Shown here: piece by piece, positions 36,416 through 44,729 of the stretch | How positions within the stretch are numbered: position 1 is the stretch's first letter | How the letters are laid out: each line of letters starts with the position of its first letter | NCBI GenBank assembly: GCA_910589675.1 | Contig: CAJUTO010000010.1 | Span: 1-52,017, forward strand | Origin: an uncultured Lactobacillus sp. | GTDB taxonomy: Bacteria > Bacillota > Bacilli > Lactobacillales > Lactobacillaceae | DNA length: 52,017 nt | Direction: 5' to 3' | Translations under genes and position numbers: made by a program | Notes under the pieces: generated by a model | What the model was told of the DNA's origin: nothing | The model's database searches: none | Seen by the model: only the letters and a program-made list of their open reading frames with translations

Positions 36416-36561
36416 ACTATGCTTCCATCCTCTCAAACTTTACTGAATTGCCACTTTATTATACAAAATTATTTAACAATTTTAACTAATTAACAAGGAT
36501 GAAAAATATATAGGCTTCAATATAATACTTTTTATCTTCTTTAGATAATTTGGTCATAAGA

Positions 36562-36595
36562 ACCCCCCGAAATTCGTGTCCGAATTTCGAGGGTC
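36562..36595 (-). terminator. GC-rich hairpin after the UvrA paralogue
   Basis: CCGAAATTCG pairs with CGAATTTCG around TGTC, extended by CCC/GGG. On the minus strand it is followed by TTCTT rather than a full U-run. It is either an unusual terminator or a dispersed hairpin repeat. Confidence 0.5.
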
Positions 36596-36624
36596 ACTAC
36601 AATTCTTAGGTTGGCTACTTCTTA

Positions 36625-39147
36625 TTAACTGTTTATTTTATTTAATTTAAACTGATCGACATAATCTGCTAAATACTTTACGGTCAAGCTTTGCGGATCT
36701 TTAATTAATTCTAATGGTCTACCTTTAGCCACTAACTTTCCTCCATTTTCACCACCACGTGGTCCTAAATCAAGCATGTAGTCAGTATTAACGATTAAGT
36801 TAAGATCATGCGTAATAGTAATTATAGTTGCGCCTTGATCAAGAAGTTTTTGCATTACATGAACTAATACCTTTACATCTAAGGGATGCAGACCAATAGT
36901 AGGTTCATCAAAAACAAATAAGGTATCGTCTTGTCTCTGACTTAAGTGTGTTACTAATTTTAATCTCTGCGCTTCCCCACCAGACAAAGTTGGTGTACTT
37001 TCTCCTAAGTGTAAATAATCAAGACCTACTTCTTTCAATAAAAGTAGATCGCGTTCAATTTTTGGAATCTCTTTAAAAATTGGAATAGCTTCGTTTATAT
37101 CCAGGTTAAGAACATCAACAATCGAAAGATCATGCCATTTAACTTTTTGAATTTTTTGATTATATCTATCTCCATGGCAAGTAGGACAGGTTTGTTGCAT
37201 ATCAGGCAAAAACTGAATATCTAAAGTAACGATTCCTGTACCACCACAAGTTGGACAAGCTCCTTCCTTATTATTATAAGAAAAGTAACTGGGAGTATAG
37301 TGTTTTTCTTTAGCTAAAGGTTGTTGAGCAAAGAGCTTACGCAAATTATCCATAATTGAAGTATAAGTTGCGACTGTTGAACGCGTACTCTTTCCAATTG
37401 GAGAAGCATCCACACTTACAACATGATGTATCGGAGAATTAAATTCTTTAACTTGCTTTGGTAAAGGCTCTCCCTTATCTTGGACCTTAATTGCTGGAAC
37501 AATAGAATCTAAAATCAAACTAGTCTTACCTGCTCCTGAAAAGCCAGTTACAGCAGTAATTTGATTTACAGGAATGCCTGCTTTAATATCATGTAAATTA
37601 AAATAGTGATCTACTTCGAAAGTAACTTGCTCAGAATTAACTTTATCGCTAACTTTACGAGCCATTAAATCAGCTTTGCCATCTAAATAAGGTGCAATTA
37701 AAGATTGAGGATCTTTTTCAATTTCTAAAGGAGTGCCTTGATCCAAAATTTCTCCTCCAGCTTCACCAGAACCAGGACCAATTTCAATAATTTCATCAGC
37801 TGCTTTTATAATATCAACGTTATGATCAACGACCACAAGAGAATTACCTTGTGCAACTAATTTTCGCAATACTTTAATTAATCCATCAACATTAGCGGGA
37901 TGCAATCCAATTGAAGGTTCATCTAAAACGTATAAAACTCCGGTAGTTTCTGTACGTAAAGTTCTAGCAAGTTGGATTCTTTGTAATTCACCAGTAGACA
38001 AGGTATTCCCAGCTCGTGCCATGGTTAAATAATCTAATCCTAAATCCAGTAATGGCTGCAAATTATTAATAAATTCATTGAGTAGGGCTTTAGCCATGGG
38101 ATGCATATTTTCTGGCAGACTAGCGAGAACTTCTTTACTCCATTTAGTCAAATCGCCTAGTTGCATATGTTGAACTTGATCAATATTTTTTCCATTAACT
38201 AACTGATTAAGTAGTTCTGGACGAAGACGCGTTCCATGACAAACGGGACAAGTTGAATAAGTAAAAAATTCTGCAAGACGTTTCTGTGCTCGTTCACTTT
38301 TACTACTTTCAGCTGATTTTAAAACGGCTTGATGCGCATTTTCATATAAAGCATTAAAATTATGAAAAACTCGACCGGTTCCTGACAACAAATCCATCTG
38401 GTACTTCTTTTCAGGACCATTTAAAACAAAATCTTTCTCTTTCTCAGTTAAATCCTTATAAGGAATGTCAATTCTAACGCCCGCATGTTCAGCCACATTT
38501 GGCATAAAGTTCCTTCCTGGTAAATTCCAAGAAGCTACAGCACCGTCTCTAATCGAAAGATTGGGATCTGCAATTAATTTACTTTCGTCTAATTGGCGTA
38601 CCTTACCAGTTCCACCGCAACGTTCACAAGCTCCATCAGAATTAAAAGAAAAATCTTCCGCACTTGGAACGTGAAACTTTACACCACAAGTTGGACAAGT
38701 AACCTGTCCCATCTCATCTCCGGACTTAGACATTGCTTCTGCAATATCTAAACTTGGGGCAACTCGGTGTCCATTAGGACAGACGGGGGACCCTAATCTT
38801 GAAAAAATTAGTCGTAAAACATTATATGTTTCAGTAGTTGTTCCAACAGTCGCTCGTTCATTAGGAACACTTGGTCTCTGGCGCAGGGCTAAAGCAGATG
38901 GAATATGTTTTACACTAGTTACATCCGCTTGCGCACCTTGCTTAATTCGTCGACGCATATAGGTAGATAGAGCGTCCAAGTAACGGCGCGACCCTTCTTC
39001 ATATAAAATTCCCATTGCTAGGGATGACTTTCCTGACCCCGAAAGTCCTGAAATAGCCACAAACTTATGAAGTGGGATATCTACATTAATATTCTTCAAG
39101 TTATGAACACGTCCATCACGAACTTCAATCTTTTTTGGGACTGCCAT
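36625..39147 (-). CDS. UvrA-like ABC ATPase (UvrA2/drug-resistance type)
   Basis: 840 residues, about 100 shorter than housekeeping UvrA. Two nucleotide sites (GLSGSGKSSLAM near 32-43 and GFSGAGKTSL), signatures LSTGELQRIQLARTLRTE and LSGGEAQRLKLVTHLSQR, and Cys-pair zinc modules (CPTCG...CERCGG and CPTCGGTG...CPTCHG). The shorter N-terminal half suggests loss of the UvrB-binding insert, as in UvrA2 and DrrC-like self-resistance proteins. AGAAGGAAA precedes the ATG. Whether it acts in repair or drug tolerance is open. Confidence 0.85.
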   Translation of the reverse strand: MAVPKKIEVRDGRVHNLKNINVDIPLHKFVAISGLSGSGKSSLAMGILYEEGSRRYLDALSTYMRRRIKQGAQADVTSVKHIPSALALRQRPSVPNERATVGTTTETYNVLRLIFSRLGSPVCPNGHRVAPSLDIAEAMSKSGDEMGQVTCPTCGVKFHVPSAEDFSFNSDGACERCGGTGKVRQLDESKLIADPNLSIRDGAVASWNLPGRNFMPNVAEHAGVRIDIPYKDLTEKEKDFVLNGPEKKYQMDLLSGTGRVFHNFNALYENAHQAVLKSAESSKSERAQKRLAEFFTYSTCPVCHGTRLRPELLNQLVNGKNIDQVQHMQLGDLTKWSKEVLASLPENMHPMAKALLNEFINNLQPLLDLGLDYLTMARAGNTLSTGELQRIQLARTLRTETTGVLYVLDEPSIGLHPANVDGLIKVLRKLVAQGNSLVVVDHNVDIIKAADEIIEIGPGSGEAGGEILDQGTPLEIEKDPQSLIAPYLDGKADLMARKVSDKVNSEQVTFEVDHYFNLHDIKAGIPVNQITAVTGFSGAGKTSLILDSIVPAIKVQDKGEPLPKQVKEFNSPIHHVVSVDASPIGKSTRSTVATYTSIMDNLRKLFAQQPLAKEKHYTPSYFSYNNKEGACPTCGGTGIVTLDIQFLPDMQQTCPTCHGDRYNQKIQKVKWHDLSIVDVLNLDINEAIPIFKEIPKIERDLLLLKEVGLDYLHLGESTPTLSGGEAQRLKLVTHLSQRQDDTLFVFDEPTIGLHPLDVKVLVHVMQKLLDQGATIITITHDLNLIVNTDYMLDLGPRGGENGGKLVAKGRPLELIKDPQSLTVKYLADYVDQFKLNKINS

Positions 39148-39232
39148 TTTATTTCCTTCTTTATCATTTCTATAATTTACATCTATATATTATAGGAAAC
39201 TTTTTACTCAGTTGTTAAATTATCGTTTTTAA

Positions 39233-39246
39233 CACATATTTATGTG
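39233..39246. repeat. Short palindrome upstream of the first ATPase
   Basis: CACATA-TT-TATGTG lies between uvrA2 and the divergent ATPase gene. It may serve either promoter. Confidence 0.3.
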
Positions 39247-39316
39247 GAGTTTTCTCTATTACAGTTTATAGCTATTGTTTACTGCTCCTTACCCGATCTT
39301 TCTAAAGTGGAAAAAG

Positions 39317-39365
39317 GTTATAAAAAGTTATAAAATTAAATAAAAGTTATAAAAAGTTATAAAAA
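39317..39365 (+). repeat. Phased repeat array I before ATPase 1
   Basis: Four copies of GTTATAAAAA (one ends in T) start at 39317, 39327, 39346 and 39356, giving spacings of 10, 19 and 10 bp. They form two identical pairs, GTTATAAAAAGTTATAAAA, offset by 29 bp. The array ends 14 bases before the ATG and overlaps the expected promoter and ribosome site (AGAGGGG). This is an iteron-like operator array. Confidence 0.85.
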
Positions 39366-39378
39366 GAGGGGTAACTAA

Positions 39379-40479
39379 ATGGAAAATCCTTTTAATCCTA
39401 GTTTTGGAAAAATGCCCAGTGTTTTCTTAAATCGTGATTCATTAACTCAACGTATAGTTACTGAATTGAACCGAGTGGGATCGCCTTTTCAAACATCCCT
39501 TCTTTACGGGCAACGTGGTTCGGGAAAAACTACATTGATGACAGAAGTTTCTAATTTAATAAGTAAAGATAAAAATTGGTTAGTAATCAATTTAGTTCTA
39601 GATGATGATCTCTTAATCTCCCTAATAAATCAATTACAAAGACATCTTCTTAACTTGAAGATTATAAAAAATATCGACCTAAAGATGAACTTCTTTGGAC
39701 TAGATATGAGTGCTAGTTTCCATCAACAGGCTGAATCTAATTTTCAATTATTATTCCAAGATGCCTTAGAGAAACTAACAAAAAAAGGGTTTCATGTTTT
39801 AATTAACATTGACGAAGTACATTTAACACCATTATTAAAAAAATTTGCTAGTTGTTATCAAATTATGATTCGAAACAATCTTAATGTTTCTTTACTTATG
39901 GCAGGTTTACCAGAAAATGTTTCAGAAATCCAAAATGATGATGTTCTTACCTTTTTATTGCGTGCCAATCGAATCGTTTTGAATCCTTTAGATATTGAAA
40001 GTATAAAAAATAGTTATCAGCATATTTTTAGTAAAGCTGGCTATACGTTTTCTACTGAAACTCTTTTATATATGACTAAACAAACTCAAGGATTTGCTTA
40101 TGCTTTTCAATTATTGGGCTATCATTTGTGGGAAGAAATCATTCATTCCTCCAATAAGACGATTTCTATATCTGATATAAACAACATCTTAGACATCTAT
40201 ATTAGTGAATTAAATAGAAATGTTTACTTCAAAGTTTATAGTGACATGTCTGAACGTGAAAAAGAATTCGTACAAGCTATGGTTAAATCTAAGCAACACA
40301 AGGTTAAAAGTCAGGTTATTGGTAATCTTATGGAAAAAGGACCGAATTACATTGCTGTATATCGCCGAAAATTAATTGATGATCAAATTATTAAGCCAAA
40401 TGGTTACGGCTATGTTAGCTTTTTATTGCCCTACTTCGATAAATTCGTTGAACAAGAGATGATTTTAGATGAATTTTAA
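39379..40479 (+). CDS. AAA+ ATPase 1 with C-terminal winged-helix-like end, repeat-coupled
   Basis: 366 residues. It begins ENPFNPSFG; Walker A is GQRGSGKT (44-51), Walker B LINIDEVH (141-148), sensor-like LLMAGLPEN (172-180) and an Arg-bearing FLLRANRI (192-199). TQGFAYAFQLLGYHLWEE (236-253) belongs to the lid. The C-terminal 80 residues (SEREKEFVQAMV, VYRRKLIDDQIIKPNG) look like a winged helix. The overall plan recalls ORC/Cdc6 and STAND-type P-loop ATPases. No transposase or toxin is adjacent. Paralogue of the gene at 40796. AGAGGGG precedes the ATG; the repeat array overlaps its control region. The function is unknown; autoregulated DNA binding is inferred. Confidence 0.8.
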   Translation: MENPFNPSFGKMPSVFLNRDSLTQRIVTELNRVGSPFQTSLLYGQRGSGKTTLMTEVSNLISKDKNWLVINLVLDDDLLISLINQLQRHLLNLKIIKNIDLKMNFFGLDMSASFHQQAESNFQLLFQDALEKLTKKGFHVLINIDEVHLTPLLKKFASCYQIMIRNNLNVSLLMAGLPENVSEIQNDDVLTFLLRANRIVLNPLDIESIKNSYQHIFSKAGYTFSTETLLYMTKQTQGFAYAFQLLGYHLWEEIIHSSNKTISISDINNILDIYISELNRNVYFKVYSDMSEREKEFVQAMVKSKQHKVKSQVIGNLMEKGPNYIAVYRRKLIDDQIIKPNGYGYVSFLLPYFDKFVEQEMILDEF

Positions 40480-40542
40480 AATTAATCTAGAACTTTTTAG
40501 TTTCTCTCTTTCTTATCCCTCATGATTTAACTAAATATAAAT

Positions 40543-40597
40543 AAAATGAGCAATAGCTTTCCTACAGTTCATATAGAAACTATTACTCATTTTATTT
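40543..40597 (+). terminator. Terminator of ATPase 1
   Basis: AAAATGAG-C-AATAG pairs with CTATT-A-CTCATTTT, followed by ATTTT. Confidence 0.82.
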
Positions 40598-40704
40598 TAC
40601 ATTCATATCTAAGCTTGCTTTAGTGCTTTATATACTTCAGTCGCAAAAGATAAAATCCTATCAACATTAATGCACTTATGCAAAACAATTCTAGAATCAC
40701 CTAA

Positions 40705-40783
40705 AAAGTATAATGAAGTATAAAATTGTGCCGCAAAGTATAATGAAGTATAAAAATTTGCAGTAAAGTATAATGAAGTATAA
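40705..40783 (+). repeat. Phased repeat array II before ATPase 2
   Basis: Three perfect copies of the 19-mer AAAGTATAATGAAGTATAA at 40705, 40735 and 40765, exactly 30 bp apart. Each holds two GTATAA half-sites 10 bp apart. The first half-site includes a perfect TATAAT. The array ends 12 bases before the ATG. A diverged inverted half-site, TTTATATACTTC, lies at about 40627-40638. The design matches array I but the motif differs. Confidence 0.92.
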
Positions 40784-40795
40784 TGAGGTTTTAAA

Positions 40796-41875
40796 ATGTA
40801 CAGTGAAAATCCATTTGATGCCGAATTCGGCGGTATTCCTGAACTATATCTTGATTTTAATAATGATGCTGTCAAATATGCTAAAAGAGCACATCGTTAC
40901 AAAAAACATCCCACTTACTCACTTTTTATTACTGGTGTTCGTGGTTCAGGTAAAACAGTTTTTATGAACAAAGTTGGCAAAGAACTTAATAAATATGATG
41001 ATACAATCGTAGTAACTCTTCATAATACTGAAGATTTATTTCGTATAATGTACATTAAGCTAGCCCCAATGCTTAATAAATTAAAAAAGTGGTCTTCATC
41101 TGTTTCAATTAGCTTACCATTCGTTTCTATAAATTTTGCTGAAGCAAATGAAAAACATGATGAAATCTACTATAAAACCGAAATCACTAAAATTTTAAAA
41201 TTACTGAAACAAGCTAACATGCGAGTCGCATTTTGTATTGATGAAGTTTCTAATACACCAGCAATTCAAAAATTAGCTGAAGAATTTAATAATTGGAGCT
41301 TAAGTGAACTGCAAGTTTCTGTTATCATGAATGGATTGTTGAAGGAAGTGGCGGAACTTTCTAGTTCGCATAATTTAACTTTTTTAGTACGCGCTGATAG
41401 GTTTCACGTTAATAAATTGCAAAAATTATCAATTGCTCAAGCGTATATTAAAGTATTTGACATTACAAGTGACCAAGCTGAAGAAATGGCCGAGATGACA
41501 CAAGGTTATGCTTATGCTTTTCAATTAATTGGCGATTTGATGTATGAAGAGCTATCTACTGGTAAAAATTTTGAAGACTCCTGGAATTATACTAAGTTAG
41601 CTTTTAAAGATACGCTTTTCAATCAAGCATATGATGTCATCTCACATGAATTAACAGAAATTGATTTTCAATTTCTCTACGAGATGTCAAAAAATAATAA
41701 TATTAGTGCAATTATTGAAAAAATGGGTAAAAGCAAGCAATATGTAAATATATATCGTACTAAGCTAATTAAATATGATTTAATCAAAACAATCATTCGC
41801 GGTAAATTAGGATTCACCCTACCTTTATTTAGGGAATTTATCCAAGCAAAATATGATGAATTAAATTGGGGATAA
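40796..41875 (+). CDS. AAA+ ATPase 2 with C-terminal winged-helix-like end, repeat-coupled
   Basis: 359 residues, a clear paralogue of the preceding ATPase: ENPFDAEFGGIP at the start, Walker A GVRGSGKT (47-54), Walker B FCIDEV (146-151) and VSVIMNGLLKEV. TFLVRADRF carries the Arg, and TQGYAYAFQLIGDLMYEE is nearly identical to its partner. A beta-hairpin insert sits between the Walker motifs in both. The C-terminal wHTH contains KSKQYVNIYRTKLIKYDLI and ends with LPLFREF. AATGAGG precedes the ATG directly after the repeat array. It has its own promoter and terminator, so the pair is not an operon. The function is unknown. Confidence 0.8.
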   Translation: MYSENPFDAEFGGIPELYLDFNNDAVKYAKRAHRYKKHPTYSLFITGVRGSGKTVFMNKVGKELNKYDDTIVVTLHNTEDLFRIMYIKLAPMLNKLKKWSSSVSISLPFVSINFAEANEKHDEIYYKTEITKILKLLKQANMRVAFCIDEVSNTPAIQKLAEEFNNWSLSELQVSVIMNGLLKEVAELSSSHNLTFLVRADRFHVNKLQKLSIAQAYIKVFDITSDQAEEMAEMTQGYAYAFQLIGDLMYEELSTGKNFEDSWNYTKLAFKDTLFNQAYDVISHELTEIDFQFLYEMSKNNNISAIIEKMGKSKQYVNIYRTKLIKYDLIKTIIRGKLGFTLPLFREFIQAKYDELNWG

Positions 41876-41968
41876 AAAAACTGAAATGATCAAATCATAT
41901 CCAGTATTGTTTTGTAATTATTTACTTTTTAAAATAAAATTCGTTTTAACCTAAATAATAAATAAACT

Positions 41969-42002
41969 AAAACGGGTGAAGTCAATCAACTTTACCCGTT
42001 TT
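41969..42002. terminator. Bidirectional terminator between ATPase 2 and bsh
   Basis: AAAACGGGT-G-AAGT pairs with ACTT-T-ACCCGTTTT. Confidence 0.88.
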
Positions 42003-42043
42003 ACTTTGTCAAAATTTACTACTAAATTATTTTAAACTAACCT

Positions 42044-43021
42044 TTAATTTTCAAATTTAATGGCTTGATCCTTAAATAATTCATAGGTAATCAAGTCAGA
42101 AGTATCCAAATTTTCATTATTCATATCCACAGCATTAATTTGGTTATTATCGTAAGTAGTAAAATATAAAATTCCCTTATCCAAATTCATACAGTCTGAA
42201 TACATGGTAAATTCAAATACATTATCTTCAACTTCATCGGTACCCTTTGCTTGTTCAACTGAATGTAAAATATGGAAGAAATTAGTTACATTTTCAACTT
42301 CATCATTACCTTTTGGTGAATGAGCTAATACAAAAGATGCCTTAATAAAGCGAGAATTTGAATCTGTTCCGCCTGGTAAATGATGGGTCCCTAATCCACG
42401 ACTATACAGATTAATATCTGCATTAGGTACAAGTGTATTTTTAGGTTGAGCTGGAGAAACCGAAGCAAAGTTAGCCAAGGTTTCAACTTGAGCTGGAAAG
42501 ACAGGATTATTTGTTAAAGTATTAACTGGGTTGTCATAAACGTGTAAACCAGTTTCTGTTGATTCAATAACTATACTCTTACCACTTTTATCACCCATTA
42601 ACCAATGAAGAGTAGTAACTGGTAAATCTTTAGAGAAACTTTCATCAGTAATATTAGTTTCAGACAATAATTTCTTTACATCTTCAATAGTTTCACAACT
42701 GCTTAATAAATATGGGATCAGTTCAAAAGAAGTAACATTCTTTTTGCTTTCATCTACAGCAAAATATTTACCAGGACCAGTGAAATTTAATCCGGCTATT
42801 CCTAATCCTTTTTCATTGATAGCATCACAATACAATGGATAGTCATTGGCAACTACTGAAACACCGATCATTGCATAATGAGTATCTTGTGTTGGTAAAT
42901 GACGATAATTAAGTTGATAATTTCTAGGAGTAATTACCACTTTCTGACCATAGGCAATTTCATAATCTAAATTTCTACCAAAATAATTATCTTTTGGACT
43001 ATATAAAATTGATGTACACAT
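42044..43021 (-). CDS. bsh: Bile salt hydrolase (choloylglycine hydrolase)
   Basis: N-terminal-nucleophile amidase cleaving glycine or taurine from bile salts. 325 residues with the full catalytic set: Cys2 (exposed after Met removal), Arg16, Asp19, Asn79, Asn171 and Arg224. The specificity loop reads Ser207-Arg208-Gly209 (LYSRGLGTHH), the S-R-x type associated with taurine preference. There is no signal peptide, as expected for intracellular BSH. GAGAAGGAAA precedes the ATG. Monocistronic. A gut-adapted host is implied. Confidence 0.96.
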   Translation of the reverse strand: MCTSILYSPKDNYFGRNLDYEIAYGQKVVITPRNYQLNYRHLPTQDTHYAMIGVSVVANDYPLYCDAINEKGLGIAGLNFTGPGKYFAVDESKKNVTSFELIPYLLSSCETIEDVKKLLSETNITDESFSKDLPVTTLHWLMGDKSGKSIVIESTETGLHVYDNPVNTLTNNPVFPAQVETLANFASVSPAQPKNTLVPNADINLYSRGLGTHHLPGGTDSNSRFIKASFVLAHSPKGNDEVENVTNFFHILHSVEQAKGTDEVEDNVFEFTMYSDCMNLDKGILYFTTYDNNQINAVDMNNENLDTSDLITYELFKDQAIKFEN

Positions 43022-43296
43022 CTTAATTTCCTTCTCTTCTCAAAAATCTTTTCACTTTCTATTGTAGTCTTAAAATGTAATAAATTCCCTTAACTTGTCT
43101 TGGATGCAACTTTAAATAAAAAAAGTAGAACATGAATTAAGAAGAGTAACCTTTATTCTCATACGCTAAGTGCATAGTATTTTTTACTACTTACTAAGAA
43201 AAAGTTAACTTTCACTAAAAATATATAACTATTTCACCATTAATTATTCACATCTCCCAAATGAACTTGTTGTCGAATGGAGGTGATAACAGTTAC

Positions 43297-43774
43297 ATGA
43301 AAAGTGTCAGAAAAACAATTAAGCTCTTTCTTCTATTAGGTCTTGTTTCTGTAAGTGTTAATACTTATAAGAATAATCCTACTGTTCGCACGGCTACTAA
43401 CGATTCAATTAGTACATTAAAGGAAAAAATATCAACCTTAGATGCTAGCGATCTTAATCCATTAAAGCTAGTTCCACCTAAAGTTTCCGATCAACCTTCT
43501 GATCAGACGCTATCCTCGGAATCAGCCAAATCAGCCAGTAACTTCTAATTCTAGTGAAGGACAAAATCAAGAGACTTCCAGCAACCAGACTTGGAACCAT
43601 GCTAAAGCAAATGTCTTTATTGATATTTCAAACAATGATGAATTAGGTCATGCAATTGGCTTACAACATACTAATACAGCTTCTGTAATGTATCCGGCAG
43701 GATCCTATTATTCTATTCAAGAGCAAGATATTAATGCCGCTAGAGATTCATACAAATCTGCATATGCGGCATAA
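43297..43774 (+). pseudogene. Decayed matrixin-type secreted metalloprotease
   Basis: Starts at ATG 43297 behind GGAGGTGA with a signal-like segment (IKLFLLLGLVSVSV). The first frame ends at 43548. The homologous continuation lies in another frame from about 43520 (NQPNQPVTSNSSEG) to the stop at 43774. That part contains ELGHAIGLQHTNTASVMYPA, the zinc-site end of matrixin-like proteases, but the first zinc His is Asp (NNDELGH). About 80 residues usually found before it (the body of the catalytic domain) are missing. So there are a frameshift, an internal deletion and a lost ligand. Confidence 0.82.
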
Positions 43775-43828
43775 AAAGAGTTTCGTAAACAAGTCTTAAT
43801 TTGATTTAAAACATAACTCTTTAGAAAG

Positions 43829-43877
43829 TAAAAGCACTGATATATCAACGTTTATTTAACGATGATTATCAGTGCTT
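43829..43877. terminator. Bidirectional terminator
   Basis: AAAAGCACTGATA pairs with TATCAGTGCTTT, followed by ATTTT. It ends the metalloprotease remnant and the methyltransferase gene. Confidence 0.85.
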
Positions 43878-43907
43878 TATTTTAATGTTTTTCCCTGGAT
43901 ACTTTTA

Positions 43908-44648
43908 TTATTTTTGACACTTAAAGAACCAGCGAGTTGCCTTTTTATCTCTCATCTCTAAACTAAAGTCAGATCCAACTTCAATTGAGTTAAAACCAGC
44001 ATGTTTCAACAATTCTTTAATGGTATCTAAATCATATGCTCTTTCATAGTGAGTCTCAGATAAACGATCATATTCGCCATTGGGTAGACGATTAAAGAAT
44101 GTTAAATCATGGATCACCCCATGTTCGACATCTTCATTGGCATAACTCTGCCACATAAATGCTCGACGATGATCATCATCTTGATAATTGTACATATAGC
44201 CTGGGTAAATATCGTCAGTTTGATGAGGTGTAATTACATCGAAAAGAAATACACCATCATCTTTTAAATGATTGGCGACCTCAGAAAATACTTGAAACAA
44301 GTCAGCTTCGTCATCAAGATAACAGAAAGAGTCCGCATAGCAAGTAATTACATCGAATTTTTCAAGGCCAGCTAAATCTCGCATATCAGCTTGAACCAAC
44401 TGTAAAGAAACATTATTTTCAGTACTATGTTGGTCTGCTAAACTCAGCATTTCATCAGAAAAATCAGCTACCGTGACATTTATACCATCTTTAGCAAGTA
44501 AAACAGCTAATCGTCCACTACCACCAGCTAGGTCGAGTAGCTTACCATTCTTTTTATTAATATTAGCTAAAGTGAATTTCTCCCAGCTCTTGTACATATC
44601 TGAATCAAACAACTGATCATATAATTGGGCAAAAGTTTGATAAATCAT
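43908..44648 (-). CDS. Class I SAM-dependent methyltransferase
   Basis: 246 residues, Rossmann-like: motif I LLDLAGGSGRLAVLLAKDG (about 38-56), the acidic end of strand 2 in VTVADFSDEML, VQADMRDL and DVITCYADSFCYLDDEAD. It belongs to the group with a small beta insert after strand 5. The substrate is unknown. The ribosome site is weak. It lies downstream of mntH with an 81-base gap lacking a clear terminator, so read-through from the suf operon is possible. Confidence 0.92.
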   Translation of the reverse strand: MIYQTFAQLYDQLFDSDMYKSWEKFTLANINKKNGKLLDLAGGSGRLAVLLAKDGINVTVADFSDEMLSLADQHSTENNVSLQLVQADMRDLAGLEKFDVITCYADSFCYLDDEADLFQVFSEVANHLKDDGVFLFDVITPHQTDDIYPGYMYNYQDDDHRRAFMWQSYANEDVEHGVIHDLTFFNRLPNGEYDRLSETHYERAYDLDTIKELLKHAGFNSIEVGSDFSLEMRDKKATRWFFKCQK

Positions 44649-44729
44649 TTTTATTAATCCGATCTATTTAAATTATTATTCTCTTAATATTAACCCAATT
44701 ATTAAAGATATTAAAACTATTTCTTACAG

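Noticed and set aside
39317-40783. CRISPR array or plasmid origin
   Set aside because: Repeats are 10-19 bp with conserved short spacing and no unique spacers. No cas, rep or par genes of known type are present, so neither label is supported.
40609-40875. An 88-codon minus-strand frame across repeat array II
   Set aside because: It is a by-product of the repeats (YTSLYF translated three times), lacks a ribosome site and overlaps the start of ATPase 2.
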